From assembly GCF_002733835.1 (NCBI RefSeq), contig NZ_NVWY01000004.1, positions 121,340 to 185,339 of the forward strand: 64,000 nucleotides of DNA, in the 5' to 3' direction. Positions 25,791 to 37,885 of the stretch are shown in pieces. Each line of letters opens with the position of its first letter. The stretch's first letter is position 1. A model generated the notes under the pieces. The model ran no database searches. It worked only from the letters and a program-made list of their open reading frames with translations, and was not told where the DNA came from. The stretch comes from Alcanivorax sp. Its GTDB lineage: Bacteria > Pseudomonadota > Gammaproteobacteria > Pseudomonadales > Alcanivoracaceae. The position numbers and the translations under genes were made by a program.

Positions 25791-26106
25791 CCATACCCTC
25801 TACATCGCCACCGGCAGCCAACCCTTTTCCAGCCAGTTCCAGGAGATGCTCGACATGCTGCTCACCGGTGCAGCGTTCGGACAGGCCACCACCCTGTGGC
25901 TTACGCCCCCGGCTCTCGCTACGCTGAAACTGTGCCCCAACGACACCCTGATGCAGCTCGCAGACTTCGGTGTGCGCTGCGTGACCGAAAAACCGGGACG
26001 CGAGGAAAACGCCCCCCCCACACCCTGCCCGGTGAGCGCCGACCCGCTCGGGCATGATGAGCTGCTATCATTACGCACCCAATGCGATCAGATTCTGGTG
26101 TTCTGA
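25783..26106 (+). CDS. tusC: Sulfurtransferase complex subunit TusC
   Basis: A 107-residue DsrF-like subunit of the TusBCD heterohexamer. The start is TTG 25783 (MANHTLYIATGSQPF): an AGGTGAT ribosome binding site lies 5 to 12 bases upstream inside the tusD end, and no ATG is available. It overlaps tusD by 8 bases. The usual N-terminal phrase with GSxPF seen in TusC proteins is present. It is slightly shorter than the E. coli protein (119 residues). Confidence 0.88.
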   Translation: MANHTLYIATGSQPFSSQFQEMLDMLLTGAAFGQATTLWLTPPALATLKLCPNDTLMQLADFGVRCVTEKPGREENAPPTPCPVSADPLGHDELLSLRTQCDQILVF

Positions 26107-26361
26107 ATGTTGCACCTGCTTGGCTTTTCCCCTGACGATAACAACACGCACCAGCGCTTCTCGGCGCTTTACACCCGTGGCGACATTTGTGTCTTCACCG
26201 ATGCAGGCTTGTTACTTGCATCACAGCTGGAGCTGAAAGGAGATGGCTACCTGCTGACGCATTCATCCTTACAACTCCCGGACAGTGCCCTGCCGGTGAT
26301 AGATCATGCGGGTCTGATCGCACTGATCGCCGAACACGGCCCGTGCACCAGCTGGTATTGA
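26107..26361 (+). CDS. tusB: Sulfurtransferase complex subunit TusB
   Basis: An 84-residue DsrH-family protein starting MLHLLGFSP, abutting the tusC stop exactly. It completes the TusBCD complex. The TusE gene that commonly follows is missing here; the next gene is YbiB-like. Confidence 0.85.
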   Translation: MLHLLGFSPDDNNTHQRFSALYTRGDICVFTDAGLLLASQLELKGDGYLLTHSSLQLPDSALPVIDHAGLIALIAEHGPCTSWY

Positions 26362-26418
26362 AACGCTTCCACGTACCATGCTTCACGCAACACGCCTTAA
26401 ACCCGATGAGATGGAATC

Positions 26419-27408
26419 ATGACTGAACATGCTTTTGCGCCTTTCGTTCGCACCCTGGGCCGCGGCAAACGCGCCCGCCGCAGCCTCACCCGCGAAGAAG
26501 CCCGCGAGGCCATGCAGGCCATCCTCGACGGAAACGTGGAAGATATTCAGCTTGGCGCTTTCCTGATGCTGTTGCGGGTAAAAGAAGAAACCCCGGATGA
26601 GCTGGCCGGGTTTCTTGATGCCTGCCGACCCGCTTGCTACCAGGCCCTTGCCGAGCTGCCCCATGTGGAACTGGACTGGCCCAGCTATGCCGGCAAGAAA
26701 AAGCACCACCCCTGGTACCTGCTGGCAACAGTGCTACTGGCCAGCAACGGCATCCGCACTTTTCTCCATGGCGGACCGGCGCACACGCCCAATCGCGTGT
26801 ATACCGATCAGCTTCTGCCGCAACTGGGCCTGCCCGTTGCGCAAACCGTCGCCGAAGCGCACGCACACCTTGAGGAACAGGGGCTGGCCTACCTGCCCCT
26901 GGAACAGTTCTGCCCGCCACTGGCACGGATGCTCACGCTGCGTTACTTCCTGGGTCTGCGCTCGCCAATCAACACCCTGGCCCGCAGCCTCAACCCTGCC
27001 CGGGCACCACTGTCCATGCAGAGCGTTTTCCACCCGGCTTATATCGAACTGCATCAAGGGGCCGCAACACTGGCCGGTGATCGGGACCTGCTCCTGTTCA
27101 AGGGCGAAGGCGGCGAGCTGGAAATCCGCCCGGATGCACGCACGCAAATCCAGGGCATCCGTCACGGCGAGCCACTGGAAAGTGCCGTGATCGACAACGC
27201 CCTGCCCCGGCAAACGCCACCGGGCGATCCCGGTGCGGACACAATTCTGCGGGTATGGCGCGGCGAAAGCCGTGATGAATACGGCGAACAGGCCGTTATC
27301 CATACCGTGGCCGTAGCCCTGTGGGGCCTCGACAAGGCAGACTCTCTGGAGAGTGCGCGCAAAGACGCCGCAGCACTGTGGGAAAACCGTGATAAGACAC
27401 GGCTTTAA
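26419..27408 (+). CDS. ybiB: YbiB-like protein of the anthranilate phosphoribosyltransferase fold
   Basis: A 329-residue homologue of the glycosyltransferase family 3/TrpD-like group, of which E. coli YbiB is a nucleic-acid-binding member. The N-terminal helical domain (LTREEAREAMQAILDGNVEDIQLGAFLMLLRVK) is typical. The catalytic glycine-rich and phosphoribosyl-diphosphate contact motifs of true TrpD are degenerate (FLHGGPAHTPNRVYT), in line with loss of that activity. It follows tusB by 57 bases, as a YbiB-like gene follows the tus genes in Pseudomonas. It converges on cysG with only 20 bases between. Confidence 0.85.
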   Translation: MTEHAFAPFVRTLGRGKRARRSLTREEAREAMQAILDGNVEDIQLGAFLMLLRVKEETPDELAGFLDACRPACYQALAELPHVELDWPSYAGKKKHHPWYLLATVLLASNGIRTFLHGGPAHTPNRVYTDQLLPQLGLPVAQTVAEAHAHLEEQGLAYLPLEQFCPPLARMLTLRYFLGLRSPINTLARSLNPARAPLSMQSVFHPAYIELHQGAATLAGDRDLLLFKGEGGELEIRPDARTQIQGIRHGEPLESAVIDNALPRQTPPGDPGADTILRVWRGESRDEYGEQAVIHTVAVALWGLDKADSLESARKDAAALWENRDKTRL

Positions 27409-27411
27409 CCG

Positions 27412-27424
27412 ATGTCGGATTACG
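27412..27424. repeat. Partial copy of the palindromic intergenic repeat
   Basis: The 13-mer ATGTCGGATTACG in the 20-base gap between the convergent YbiB-like and cysG genes is identical to the left end of the longer palindrome at 53182-53267. Confidence 0.6.
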
Positions 27425-27428
27425 CTTT

Positions 27429-28814
27429 TCAGGGTTTGAACCAACCAAACCTGGGATGCAGGCTGACCACGCTGCCAACGATAATCAATGTGGGCGCGTG
27501 GATCTCCCGCCCTTCGATATCGTCCGGTAGCTGATTCAGGGTGCCGGTAATCACCTCCTGCAGATTGGTCGTGCCCCGCGACACCAGCGCAATCGGCGTA
27601 TCACCCGCACGGCCATGGGCGATCAGCTGGCTGCAGATTTCCCGCAAGCCCACTAACCCCATGTAGAACACCACGGTTTCGTGCTCGCCAACCAGATGCT
27701 CCCAATCCAGATCCACCGAACCATCCTTGCGGTGGCCGGTCACAAAGCGTACGGACTGGGCGTGATCACGGTGTGTCAGTGGAATACCGGCGTAGGAAGC
27801 ACAACCACTGGCGGCGGTAATGCCCGGCACCACCTGGAAGTCGATGCCCTCAGCCACAATCAGGTCAATTTCTTCGCCACCCCGGCCGAAGATGAACGGG
27901 TCCCCGCCCTTGAGGCGGCACACCTTCTTGCCCTGCTTGGCATAATGGACCAGCAATTCATTGATGTTGTTCTGGGGCAGCGCGTGTTTATCGCGGGCCT
28001 TGCCCACGTACACCAACTCCGCATCCCGGCGGGCCAGATCCACGATACCCTTGCCCACCAAGCGGTCGTACAGCACCACGTCGGCTTTCTGCAGCAGGCG
28101 CAACGCCCGGAACGTCAACAGGTCCGGGTCACCGGGACCTGCACCCACCAGGTAGACCTCACCCCGACTCAGGCAGGCCGCATCAGCGGATTCAATGGCC
28201 GCAGCCAGCATGGCTTCCGCTTCGCTGTCCTTGCCAGCCAGCACTTTCTCCACCACCGGGCTATCCAGGGTCTGCTCCCAGAACAGGCGCCGCGCGCCGA
28301 TATTATCGAGTTTTTCTTTGAGGGGCTGACGGAAGCGGGCCATCAGGTCCGCCAGCCTCCCCCAACGGGCAGGCAAGGACGATTCCAGCTGGGCCCGCAG
28401 CTTACGCGCCAGTACCGGCGAGGCGCCGGAGGAGCTGATACTGATCAGCACCGGAGAGCGATCCACGATGGCAGGAAAGATGAAATCGCCCAGCGACGGA
28501 TCATCGACTACATTGACGGGCAAACCACGCTGTTGCGCCTGGCGGGCAATGTCGGCATTGGTGCTGCGATCGTCCGTGGCGCAAATGACCAGCGCAACCC
28601 CATCCAGATCCGTGCTCGCAAACACACGATCCATACAGGCGCCGCCACTCTGCGCCACAATAGCGCGCAATTCATCGCACACTTGCGGGGCAACCACATT
28701 CACTACCGCACCCGAACGGTGCAGAAGGCGCCCTTTACGCAGCGCCACTTCGCCGCCGCCAGCCAGCAGAGCCACTTTGCCCTGCAAACGCCAACTGATC
28801 GGTAAAAATTCCAT
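27429..28814 (-). CDS. cysG: Siroheme synthase (multifunctional CysG)
   Basis: Converts uroporphyrinogen III to siroheme, the cofactor of sulfite and nitrite reductases. The 461-residue fusion has the N-terminal NAD-dependent dehydrogenase/ferrochelatase ([30 protein letters not shown], with the serine-rich loop) and the C-terminal SAM-dependent uroporphyrinogen methyltransferase ([31 protein letters not shown] in parts). ATG 28814 has GGGAG upstream. It is the last gene of the ftsK-to-cysG series, 128 bases after serS. Confidence 0.97.
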   Translation of the reverse strand: MEFLPISWRLQGKVALLAGGGEVALRKGRLLHRSGAVVNVVAPQVCDELRAIVAQSGGACMDRVFASTDLDGVALVICATDDRSTNADIARQAQQRGLPVNVVDDPSLGDFIFPAIVDRSPVLISISSSGASPVLARKLRAQLESSLPARWGRLADLMARFRQPLKEKLDNIGARRLFWEQTLDSPVVEKVLAGKDSEAEAMLAAAIESADAACLSRGEVYLVGAGPGDPDLLTFRALRLLQKADVVLYDRLVGKGIVDLARRDAELVYVGKARDKHALPQNNINELLVHYAKQGKKVCRLKGGDPFIFGRGGEEIDLIVAEGIDFQVVPGITAASGCASYAGIPLTHRDHAQSVRFVTGHRKDGSVDLDWEHLVGEHETVVFYMGLVGLREICSQLIAHGRAGDTPIALVSRGTTNLQEVITGTLNQLPDDIEGREIHAPTLIIVGSVVSLHPRFGWFKP

Positions 28815-28942
28815 GCTTGCTCCCGGTAAACGCCGGACACCAGATGCATTACGCCTGGCGCAAACGGCAGAACCCCTTCGTTACAGGTTTGCCATAGGCG
28901 AACACCCATTGCCGCATCCGCCGCCGTTGCGCCAGAACAGCC

Positions 28943-30232
28943 TTACGTCAGGCGTTCCAGACCTCTCATGTAGGGACGCAATGCCTCCGGCACGGTCACG
29001 GAACCATCTTCGTTTTGATAGTTCTCCAGAATCGCCACCAGCGTACGCCCTACTGCCAGGGCAGACCCATTCAAAGTGTGTACCAATTCTGGCTTGCCGG
29101 TTTCCGGATTACGCCAGCGGGCCTGCATACGGCGCGACTGATAGTCTTGAAAGTTGGAGCAGGAAGAGATTTCCCGATAGCGCTGCTGGCTCGGCAGCCA
29201 GACTTCGATGTCGTAGGTTTTGGACGAGGAAAAGCCCAAATCTCCGCCACACAGGATCACCACCCGGTAAGGCAGATCCAGTTTTTGCAAAACCGCTTCG
29301 GCATGGCCGGTGAGCGCTTCCAGAGCGGCATCGGATTCCTCTGCACGCACCATCTGCACCAGCTCCACTTTTTCAAACTGGTGTTGGCGGATCATGCCGC
29401 GGGTGTCCTTGCCGTGGCTGCCCGCCTCGGAACGGAAACACGGCGTGTGGCAGGTGTAGCGGCGCGGCATGGTGTCCGCTTCAAGAATCTCGTCCGCCGC
29501 CAGATTGGTCACCGGCACTTCGGCGGTAGGGATCAGGTACAGCTCACGCTCCCCTTCCATCTTGAACAGGTCTTCCGCGAATTTAGGCAGCTGCCCGGTG
29601 CCGCGCAGGGCTTCCGGCCCGACCAGAAACGGTACATAGACTTCCTGGTAGCCGTGCTCATCGCTGTGCATGTCGAGCATGAAATCGATCAGCGCCCGAT
29701 GCATGCGAGCCAACCCGCCGCTCATCACGGAGAACCGGGCGCCGGACAGTTTGGCCGCGCGCTCGAAGTCCAGCCCGCCGTCCAGGGCTTCGCCCACATC
29801 CACGTGATCTTTGGGTTCAAACGGCAGTGTTTTCGGTGTGCCCCACTGGCGCACTTCCACGTTGTCCTCTTCGTCATTACCTGCCGGCACCGCATCTTGC
29901 GGCACATTGGGAATCCCCATCAGAAATTCACGGATTTCTTCCTGAATCGCCTTGGCGCTCGCCACTTCGCGATCCAGCTCTGCATCGATGGTTTGCAGGG
30001 TTTCTGCAACCTGCGACTTGGCATCTTCCACCGCCATGCCGGACTTGATCAGTTCGCCCACCTGCCTGGAGGCTTTCTTGCGATCGGCCTGCAACTCCTG
30101 GGAACGGATGTCTGCCTGCTTGCGCTTGGCATCCAGGGACGCAAATGCGTCAAGATCCAGGGTGTAACCGCGTTTGGTCAGCGCCGTTTTGATCGCTTCA
30201 CCGTCCTGCCGCAGGGCACGAATATCCAGCAT
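28943..30232 (-). CDS. serS: Seryl-tRNA synthetase
   Basis: Charges tRNA-Ser. The 429-residue class II synthetase has the N-terminal antiparallel coiled-coil arm (about residues 28-105), motif 2 ([22 protein letters not shown] in parts) and motif 3 ([18 protein letters not shown]). Length and layout are standard. It lies 63 bases after crcB. Confidence 0.98.
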   Translation of the reverse strand: MLDIRALRQDGEAIKTALTKRGYTLDLDAFASLDAKRKQADIRSQELQADRKKASRQVGELIKSGMAVEDAKSQVAETLQTIDAELDREVASAKAIQEEIREFLMGIPNVPQDAVPAGNDEEDNVEVRQWGTPKTLPFEPKDHVDVGEALDGGLDFERAAKLSGARFSVMSGGLARMHRALIDFMLDMHSDEHGYQEVYVPFLVGPEALRGTGQLPKFAEDLFKMEGERELYLIPTAEVPVTNLAADEILEADTMPRRYTCHTPCFRSEAGSHGKDTRGMIRQHQFEKVELVQMVRAEESDAALEALTGHAEAVLQKLDLPYRVVILCGGDLGFSSSKTYDIEVWLPSQQRYREISSCSNFQDYQSRRMQARWRNPETGKPELVHTLNGSALAVGRTLVAILENYQNEDGSVTVPEALRPYMRGLERLT

Positions 30233-30295
30233 GTTTCTCTTACTCCAAAATCAGAAAAGGCTGAGTTGAACGTTTAAACATTCAACGTCCCCATG

Positions 30296-30703
30296 TTATT
30301 CAAAAACCAGTCGGCCCAGTGCCAGACCTGCCATGCCAAGCAGCAGACAGACCGTCACCGACGCCATTGCATAGCCCGCCGCCAGCGAGAAAGCCCTGGC
30401 TTCCACCATCCGCACCAGCTCAAACGAAAAGGTGGAAAAGGTTGTCAGGGCGCCGAGCATGCCGGTCATCAAGGCCAGCCGCCATACATCACCCACTGGC
30501 AGGCTCGCCATCATGATCGCCAGCAACCCGAACAGAAAGCTGCCTGCCAGGTTCACGCTGAAGGTGGCCCAGGGCCAGGCTGGCATCACCGGGACGCCCA
30601 CCCACAAGGTGGTGCCAAAACGCAGACAGGCGCCGATAGCACCGCCACAGGCCACTGCAATCCAGGGCAGCATGCCTCCTTCCGTGATCGCTGATACCGA
30701 CAT
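30296..30703 (-). CDS. crcB: Fluoride channel CrcB/Fluc
   Basis: Exports fluoride as a dual-topology dimer. The 135-residue protein has four hydrophobic helices, GGAIGACLRF, NLAGSFLFG and the sodium-site/phenylalanine-box region TTFSTFSFE. The start overlaps the rarA stop (TAATG), so it is translationally coupled; a second ATG ten codons in is possible. I see no fluoride riboswitch, and none would be expected inside rarA. Confidence 0.93.
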   Translation of the reverse strand: MSVSAITEGGMLPWIAVACGGAIGACLRFGTTLWVGVPVMPAWPWATFSVNLAGSFLFGLLAIMMASLPVGDVWRLALMTGMLGALTTFSTFSFELVRMVEARAFSLAAGYAMASVTVCLLLGMAGLALGRLVFE

Positions 30704-32034
30704 TATTTCCCCTTCCCGTAACGGGTCCAGTCGCTACTGGCATTCAGGCCACGCAGGCGGGCCAGTTTTTCTGCCACCTTGATTTCAAGCCCGCGATTCA
30801 CCGGCTCATAGAGACGGGTATGTTGCAGGCTTGCCGGAAAGTAATTTTCCCCGGCCACAAAGGCCTCGGGGAAATCGTGGGCATAATGATACTCGGCACC
30901 GAAGCCTTCGTCTTTCATAAGCTGGGTGGGCGCATTGCGCAGGTGCAGGGGCACCTCGTCGGTGGGCTGCTGACGAACCAGCGCGCGGGCCTGATTATAG
31001 GCGTTGTAGACCGCATTACTTTTCGGGGCAACCGCCAGGTAGGCGATGGCCTGAGCGATAGCCAGCTCCCCTTCCGGGCTCCCCAATCGCTCCTGCACAT
31101 CCCAGGCCTGCAGGCAGAGCGTCAGTGCTCGCGGGTCGGCATTGCCGATATCTTCACTGGCCATGCGGACCACACGGCGGGCAAGGTAGAGCGGGTCACA
31201 ACCACCGTCCAGCATGCGGGCGAACCAGTACAGAGCCGCATCCGGGTCGGAGCCGCGTACGGATTTATGCATGGCGCTGATCTGGTCGTAAAACAGGTCG
31301 CCGCCCTTGTCGAAACGGCGCACCGCATCACGCAACACCTCGCGCATCAATTCTGCATCAATCTTCGGTGCATCCTGATCCGCCAGATCTGCCGCGACTT
31401 CAAGCATATTCAGCAGCCGCCGGGCATCACCATCTGCGTAGTTCAGCAACAACTCACGGGCATCAGCATCCAGCTGCATACCGTTAAGAGCCGGGTCCTG
31501 CAGTGCACGGCCCAACAAACCGCTGAGATCGTCAGGAGCCAATGCTCGAAGCCGATACACCCGCGCCCGCGACAACAGTGCGTTGTTGAGCTCAAAAGAC
31601 GGGTTTTCGGTGGTGGCGCCGATGAAGGTGATGGTGCCTTCTTCCACGTGGGGCAAGAAGGCATCCTGCTGGGCTTTGTTGAAGCGGTGCACCTCGTCCA
31701 CAAACAGGACCGTGCGACGCCCCTGCCCCAGGCGAATCTGGGCCTGCTCAACGGCGGCCCGAATATCCTTTACCCCGGACAGCACCGCAGAGAGCGTAAT
31801 AAACGCGGCATCCACGGTTTGCGCCATGATCAGTGCCAGGGTGGTTTTGCCGGTGCCCGGTGGGCCCCACAGAATCATGGAATGCAGCTGCCCCCGGTCC
31901 AGGGCCTGACGCAGCGGCTTGCCCTCGCCAACCAGGTGCTGCTGGCCTACATAGTCATCCAGGTGGGCAGGTCGCAGGCGCGCCGCCAGGGGCTGAGCCT
32001 GCTGGGCGGCATCGGCGGCAAAAAGATCGCTCAT
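30703..32034 (-). CDS. rarA: Replication-associated recombination protein A (RarA/MgsA)
   Basis: A AAA+ ATPase acting at stalled replication forks, related to clamp-loader subunits. The 443-residue protein has Walker A GPPGTGKTTLA, Walker B LFVDEVHRF, sensor 1 GATTENPSFELN and the C-terminal tetramerisation domain (YAHDFPEAFVAGENYFP). It lies between lolA and crcB as in Pseudomonas. Confidence 0.96.
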   Translation of the reverse strand: MSDLFAADAAQQAQPLAARLRPAHLDDYVGQQHLVGEGKPLRQALDRGQLHSMILWGPPGTGKTTLALIMAQTVDAAFITLSAVLSGVKDIRAAVEQAQIRLGQGRRTVLFVDEVHRFNKAQQDAFLPHVEEGTITFIGATTENPSFELNNALLSRARVYRLRALAPDDLSGLLGRALQDPALNGMQLDADARELLLNYADGDARRLLNMLEVAADLADQDAPKIDAELMREVLRDAVRRFDKGGDLFYDQISAMHKSVRGSDPDAALYWFARMLDGGCDPLYLARRVVRMASEDIGNADPRALTLCLQAWDVQERLGSPEGELAIAQAIAYLAVAPKSNAVYNAYNQARALVRQQPTDEVPLHLRNAPTQLMKDEGFGAEYHYAHDFPEAFVAGENYFPASLQHTRLYEPVNRGLEIKVAEKLARLRGLNASSDWTRYGKGK

Positions 32035-32091
32035 GGAAAACGCCTACTGGTGACCGGGCTGCGGCCGGAGCATCCCGGCCGTTACCCTCGA

Positions 32092-32721
32092 TTACTGTTG
32101 TTGCTGAATGACATCCGTGCCTTCAGGCGGCTCGAAGTGGAACAGGCTGCTATCGATGCCGCCGTTCAGGGTCAGGGTCTTGAAGTCGATGACGGTCTGC
32201 TGGCCCAGTGCGTCCTGCAAGCGCATGGACGCGGGCTCGTCGCCCTTGAAGGTCACATCCAGCTGATCGAACAGCGGGTCCTGCCCTTTGGGGGTAAGCC
32301 GGTAAGTGACTTCGCCCCCCTGATTATCACGCTCGGAAATACTGAACGCCTTGGCCACATCGGCAGGCTTGCCACCAAACAACAGGGCCGGGGTCTGGCC
32401 AAGATCCTGGCTCAGCGGGCGTACCACCACCTGCTCCAGGTCCTTGTCGTAAACCCAGACGGTTTCGCCGTCGGACGCAGCCATCTGCTCATAAGGCGTT
32501 TCGGTGAGCCAGTAAAACTGGTTCCCCCGGGCCACCTGAAAACGGCCCGTGGCTTCCTGCATATGCGTGCCGCCCTGATCCAGCACCACCTGCTCGAACT
32601 CGCCTTTCATGGACTTAAGGGTTTGCAGGCGATCCAGCAAATCATCGGTGGCACCCGCCCATGCGGTAGGGGCCAACAGGACAGCAGGCGCCAGCGCCAG
32701 GCTCAACAGCAACTTCTTCAT
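32092..32721 (-). CDS. lolA: Outer-membrane lipoprotein carrier protein LolA
   Basis: Periplasmic chaperone that shuttles lipoproteins from LolCDE to LolB. The 209-residue protein starts with a signal peptide (cleavage after TAWA) and has the LolA core (LQTLKSMKGEFEQVV; GRFQVARGNQFYWLTETPYEQ in parts; ALLFGG). It follows ftsK by 9 bases. Confidence 0.96.
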   Translation of the reverse strand: MKKLLLSLALAPAVLLAPTAWAGATDDLLDRLQTLKSMKGEFEQVVLDQGGTHMQEATGRFQVARGNQFYWLTETPYEQMAASDGETVWVYDKDLEQVVVRPLSQDLGQTPALLFGGKPADVAKAFSISERDNQGGEVTYRLTPKGQDPLFDQLDVTFKGDEPASMRLQDALGQQTVIDFKTLTLNGGIDSSLFHFEPPEGTDVIQQQQ

Positions 32722-32730
32722 TCAAACTCC

Positions 32731-35049
32731 TTATTTGACCGGCGGCGGCGCGATGACTTCGCGCTGGCCATTGTTGCCGGCCTCGGTGACCACCCCTGCC
32801 ATCTCCATGGCTTCCACCAGGCGGGCGGCACGGTTATAGCCAATTTTCAGTTTCCGCTGCACAGAGGAAATGGACGCCCGTCGGGACTCGGTGACGATGG
32901 CCACCGCTTCATCGTAAAGCGGATCATTCTCGTCATCGCCGCCCTCACTGGCGCTTTCCATACCTGGCATCGGTGCATTGAGGTCGCTGCCACCATCGAG
33001 AATTTCTTCCAGATAATTGGGCTCGCCGCGTTTGCGCCAATCGTCACAAACCCGGTGCACCTCTTCATCTGAGACAAAGGCGCCGTGAACACGTTCCGGA
33101 ACACTGGTGCCGCCGGGCAAATAAAGCATGTCACCATGGCCCAGCAGCTGCTCCGCCCCGCCCTGGTCCAGTACTGTGCGGGAGTCAATTTTGGACGACA
33201 CCTGGAAACCGATACGCGACGGCACGTTGGCCTTGATCAGGCCGGTGATAACGTCCACGGACGGGCGCTGGGTGGCGAGAATCAGGTGAATACCTGCCGC
33301 CCGGGCTTTCTGGGCGATACGGGCGATCAGCTCTTCCACTTTCTTGCCCACAATCATCATCATGTCGGCGAATTCATCGATGACGATAACGATGTAAGGC
33401 AGGTGCTCGGCCAGCGGCGCCTCCTCATCCAGATTCATCGGGTCATCCGGCTTCCACAGCGGGTCCTTGAGGGGCTCGCCTTTCTTCTTGGCGTCGTCCA
33501 CCTTGCGGTTATAACCGGAGATATTCCGCACCCCCATGGAGGCCATCAGCCGGTAACGACGCTCCATTTCACCCACACCCCAGCGCAGCGCACCGGCCGC
33601 TTCTTTCATGTCGGTAACCACCGGGGTAAGCAGGTGCGGAATGCCATCGTAGACCGCCAGTTCCAGCATTTTGGGATCGATCAAGATCAGGCGGACATCG
33701 TCCGGGCTGGACTTGAACAGCATGGACAGCAACATGGCGTTCACGCCCACGGACTTACCGGAACCGGTGGTACCCGCCACCAGCAAGTGGGGCATTTTTG
33801 CCAAGTCCGCCATCACCGGGCCGCCGGAGATATCCTTGCCCAGCGCCATGGTCAGGGGCGACGGCGCCTGATCAAACATCTGTGTGCCGATCACTTCGGT
33901 GAAGCGGATCATTTCCCGTTGCTCGTTGGGAATCTCGATCCCCACGGTGGTCTTGCCGGGAATCACTTCCACTACCCGCACGCTGATCACTGCCAGGGAG
34001 CGAGCTAAATCCTTGGCCAGATTGGTGATCTTGGAAACCTTAATACCAGCTGCCGGCTGAATTTCGAAGCGGGTAATCACCGGGCCGGGCTGCACTGCCA
34101 CCACTTCCGCCTCGATATTGAAATCCTTGAGCTTGATTTCCAGCAGGCGTGACATGCCTTCCAGGGCCTCTTCGGAATAACCGCCCTTGGATTCTTCCAC
34201 CGCATCCAGCAGGCCCACCGGGGGCAGCTCACCGGAGACTTCCGTGGTAAACAGTTTCTGCTGCTTTTCTTTTTGAACCCGGGCGCTTTTTTCCACCGGC
34301 TTGGCCGGTTTGGCGATTTTGGGCGGGGTTCGCGTTTCTGCCTTTTTCTTCGCCTCGGTAATGACCTTGGCGCGCCTCTCATGGGCTTCTTTCTTCTGCC
34401 GCTGCTCTTCGCGCTGACGTTTACGCGTTTGCCACCAGGCAGGCACTTTTTCGATGGCGCCAAGCACCAGCGCGCCCAGGCCTTCAGCCAGCGCGATCCA
34501 GGACAAATCGGTAAAGATGGTCACGCCGATCAAAAACAACGCCACCATCATCAAGGTCCCACCCAGGGGGTTGAACCCGGCCAGGGAGGCATCGCCAACT
34601 TCATGGCCGAGAATGCCCCCGGCGCCTTCCGGCAGCGTATCGCCCACGGTGAAATGCATGTACGACAGCGCCGTGCCCGCCAGCATGGTCAGAATAAAAC
34701 CCACCAGTCGCAAGCTGAACAACGGCCAGCTCCCCGGCAGTCCGGCATGGCGCTCGCGCAGCACCTTGCCGGCCCAAAAGCCCAGCAGCACCGGAAACAG
34801 GTAGGCCATATAGCCAAACAGGCCCAGCAGCAGATCGGCGCTGAACGCCCCTACCCGGCCCATGGCATTGCGTACTGCATCCACATTGCCCACATAGGAC
34901 CAGCCGGGATCGCGGCTATCGAAACTGATTAACGCCAGCAGCAGGTAAAGGGAAAAGGCGATCAGCGCAATGACCATGCCTTCCACCAAACCACGTTTGA
35001 GATGGCGGGAAAACCCGGACTGTCCTTGCCCGGCAACCGTTTTACTCAC
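32731..35049 (-). CDS. ftsK: DNA translocase FtsK
   Basis: Pumps chromosome dimers toward dif at the septum. The 772-residue protein has four N-terminal membrane helices (about residues 25-180), a short lysine-rich linker, the motor with Walker [13 protein letters not shown] and Walker [13 protein letters not shown], and the C-terminal gamma winged helix ([24 protein letters not shown] in parts) that reads KOPS. The linker is much shorter than in E. coli (1329 residues), as in Pseudomonas. Start GTG 35049 has GAGGGG upstream. Confidence 0.97.
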   Translation of the reverse strand: MSKTVAGQGQSGFSRHLKRGLVEGMVIALIAFSLYLLLALISFDSRDPGWSYVGNVDAVRNAMGRVGAFSADLLLGLFGYMAYLFPVLLGFWAGKVLRERHAGLPGSWPLFSLRLVGFILTMLAGTALSYMHFTVGDTLPEGAGGILGHEVGDASLAGFNPLGGTLMMVALFLIGVTIFTDLSWIALAEGLGALVLGAIEKVPAWWQTRKRQREEQRQKKEAHERRAKVITEAKKKAETRTPPKIAKPAKPVEKSARVQKEKQQKLFTTEVSGELPPVGLLDAVEESKGGYSEEALEGMSRLLEIKLKDFNIEAEVVAVQPGPVITRFEIQPAAGIKVSKITNLAKDLARSLAVISVRVVEVIPGKTTVGIEIPNEQREMIRFTEVIGTQMFDQAPSPLTMALGKDISGGPVMADLAKMPHLLVAGTTGSGKSVGVNAMLLSMLFKSSPDDVRLILIDPKMLELAVYDGIPHLLTPVVTDMKEAAGALRWGVGEMERRYRLMASMGVRNISGYNRKVDDAKKKGEPLKDPLWKPDDPMNLDEEAPLAEHLPYIVIVIDEFADMMMIVGKKVEELIARIAQKARAAGIHLILATQRPSVDVITGLIKANVPSRIGFQVSSKIDSRTVLDQGGAEQLLGHGDMLYLPGGTSVPERVHGAFVSDEEVHRVCDDWRKRGEPNYLEEILDGGSDLNAPMPGMESASEGGDDENDPLYDEAVAIVTESRRASISSVQRKLKIGYNRAARLVEAMEMAGVVTEAGNNGQREVIAPPPVK

Positions 35050-36349
<1,300 letters not shown>

Positions 36350-36368
36350 TAGACCGGAGGGCCACCAC

Positions 36369-37097
36369 ATGGTGCCATGGCTGGACCCCGGGGATCCTTT
36401 CCCTGATACCCGGCTCGCCCTCACCGACCCGGACGGCCTGCTGGCTGCCGGGTCGGATCTTCACCCCCAGACCCTTTTACGGGCGTATTCCGCCGGCATC
36501 TTCCCTTGGTACAACGCCGACACCCAGCCCATCCTCTGGTGGAGCCCGGCACCGCGCTGCGTGATCCGGCTGGACCAGTTACATGTCAGCCGCAGCCTGT
36601 CCCGACATCTCCGCCAGGCGGATTTCACCATTACTTTTGACCGCGACTTCGAAGCAGTCATGCGCACCTGCGCAGCCCCCCGCCAGGGCGAACCGGGCAC
36701 CTGGATCAACGAAGAAATGATCGCGGCTTATTGCCAACTGCATCAGCAAGGTTATGCCCACAGCGTAGAAATCTGGCAAAACGGGTCGCTGGCCGGCTGC
36801 CTCTATGGCGTTCAGCTTGGCCAGATGTTCTTTGGTGAATCCATGGCTTCCCCGCAGCGCAACGGCTCCAAGGTGGCACTGGTGGCACTACGCAACCTGG
36901 CCCGTGCACTGGATATCCGCCTGCTTGATGCCCAGATCGAGAACCCTCACCTCATGTCCATGGGGGCACAGATGATCGACCGTGACGACTTTGAAACCTG
37001 CCTTGAGGACTGGGTGCCAGCCCAGCCAGTGCCCACCCCCTGGCCAGACCGTCCGTTTGACTGGGCCGCACTGCAAGCCGAATGTGAGGCTTTTTAG
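36369..37097 (+). CDS. aat: Leucyl/phenylalanyl-tRNA--protein transferase
   Basis: Adds Leu or Phe to N-terminal Lys/Arg of proteins, creating N-degrons for ClpS/ClpAP. The 242-residue protein shows the family phrases GLLAAGSDLHPQTLLRAYSAGIFPWY (in parts), LWWSPAPRCVI and the catalytic-domain SLAGCLYGVQLGQMFFGESMAS (in parts). It has GGAGGG upstream and is 19 bases after trxB. The ClpS and ClpA that act downstream are encoded at 38301-40988. Confidence 0.96.
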   Translation: MVPWLDPGDPFPDTRLALTDPDGLLAAGSDLHPQTLLRAYSAGIFPWYNADTQPILWWSPAPRCVIRLDQLHVSRSLSRHLRQADFTITFDRDFEAVMRTCAAPRQGEPGTWINEEMIAAYCQLHQQGYAHSVEIWQNGSLAGCLYGVQLGQMFFGESMASPQRNGSKVALVALRNLARALDIRLLDAQIENPHLMSMGAQMIDRDDFETCLEDWVPAQPVPTPWPDRPFDWAALQAECEAF

Positions 37098-37125
37098 CCC
37101 TCCTGCCCTGGGCTACACTTACACC

Positions 37126-37854
37126 ATGACTGACTTGTCCACGCTGCGCTTTTTTCGCACACCCGCCCATAGCTGCAGCTACCTGGAAGACCGCCAGGCG
37201 TCTACCCTGTTTGTGGACCCCCAGGCCCAGCTGTCACCAGAGCTCTATAGCGAACTGAGCTTGCTGGGGTTTCGCCGCAGCGGCAATTATCTCTATCGCC
37301 CCCACTGCGACAGCTGTAATGCCTGCATTCCGGCCCGGGTGCGAGTGGATGACTTCCACCCTCGCCGCCGCCATCGTCGCATCCTCAAAAACAACGCCGA
37401 TCTGGCAGTGAACCGCGAGCCCGCCCGTTTCAGTCGCGAGCTATACGCGCTTTATGCGGCCTACATTAATGACCGCCATGGCGATGGCGACATGTATCCG
37501 CCTTCGGAAGAGCAGTTCACCAATTTTCTTACCTGCGAATGGGCAGACACCCATTTCTACGGGTTTCGCCAGCAAGGCAAGCTGGTCGCCGTAGCCGTCA
37601 CCGACCAGCTCAATGATGGCCTCTCCGCAGTGTACACCTTCTTTGACCCCACATTGCCTGAGCGCAGCCTGGGGGTCATGGCGTTGCTATGGCAAATCGA
37701 ACAATGCCAACGATTACAACTTCCCTACCTGTATCTGGGCTACTGGATCCGTCAATGCCAGAAAATGAGCTACAAAAGCCAGTATCAGCCCCTGGAAATT
37801 CTCGCCAGCGGGAGCTGGAAAGAGCACACCGCCCCCAGTAATTCCGGGGGTTAA
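37126..37854 (+). CDS. ate: Aspartate/glutamate leucyltransferase (bacterial protein transferase)
   Basis: Transfers Leu to N-terminal Asp or Glu, the second arm of the leucine N-degron pathway; also named bpt. The 242-residue protein has the CDSCNACIPARVRV cysteine region, YAAYINDRHGDGDMYPP and LYLGYWIRQCQKMSYKSQY (in parts), characteristic of the family. ATG 37126 is 28 bases after aat. The open frame extends further upstream inside aat but the conserved start MTDLSTLRFF is preferred. Confidence 0.95.
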   Translation: MTDLSTLRFFRTPAHSCSYLEDRQASTLFVDPQAQLSPELYSELSLLGFRRSGNYLYRPHCDSCNACIPARVRVDDFHPRRRHRRILKNNADLAVNREPARFSRELYALYAAYINDRHGDGDMYPPSEEQFTNFLTCEWADTHFYGFRQQGKLVAVAVTDQLNDGLSAVYTFFDPTLPERSLGVMALLWQIEQCQRLQLPYLYLGYWIRQCQKMSYKSQYQPLEILASGSWKEHTAPSNSGG

Positions 37855-37885
37855 GCCCTCGACCCAAGCCTTTTTCCAACTTCTT

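Noticed and set aside
30820..33072. A 750-codon open frame on the plus strand opposite rarA, lolA and ftsK
   Set aside because: It is antisense to three well-identified genes, spans their borders, and has the composition expected from GC-biased codon use read backwards.
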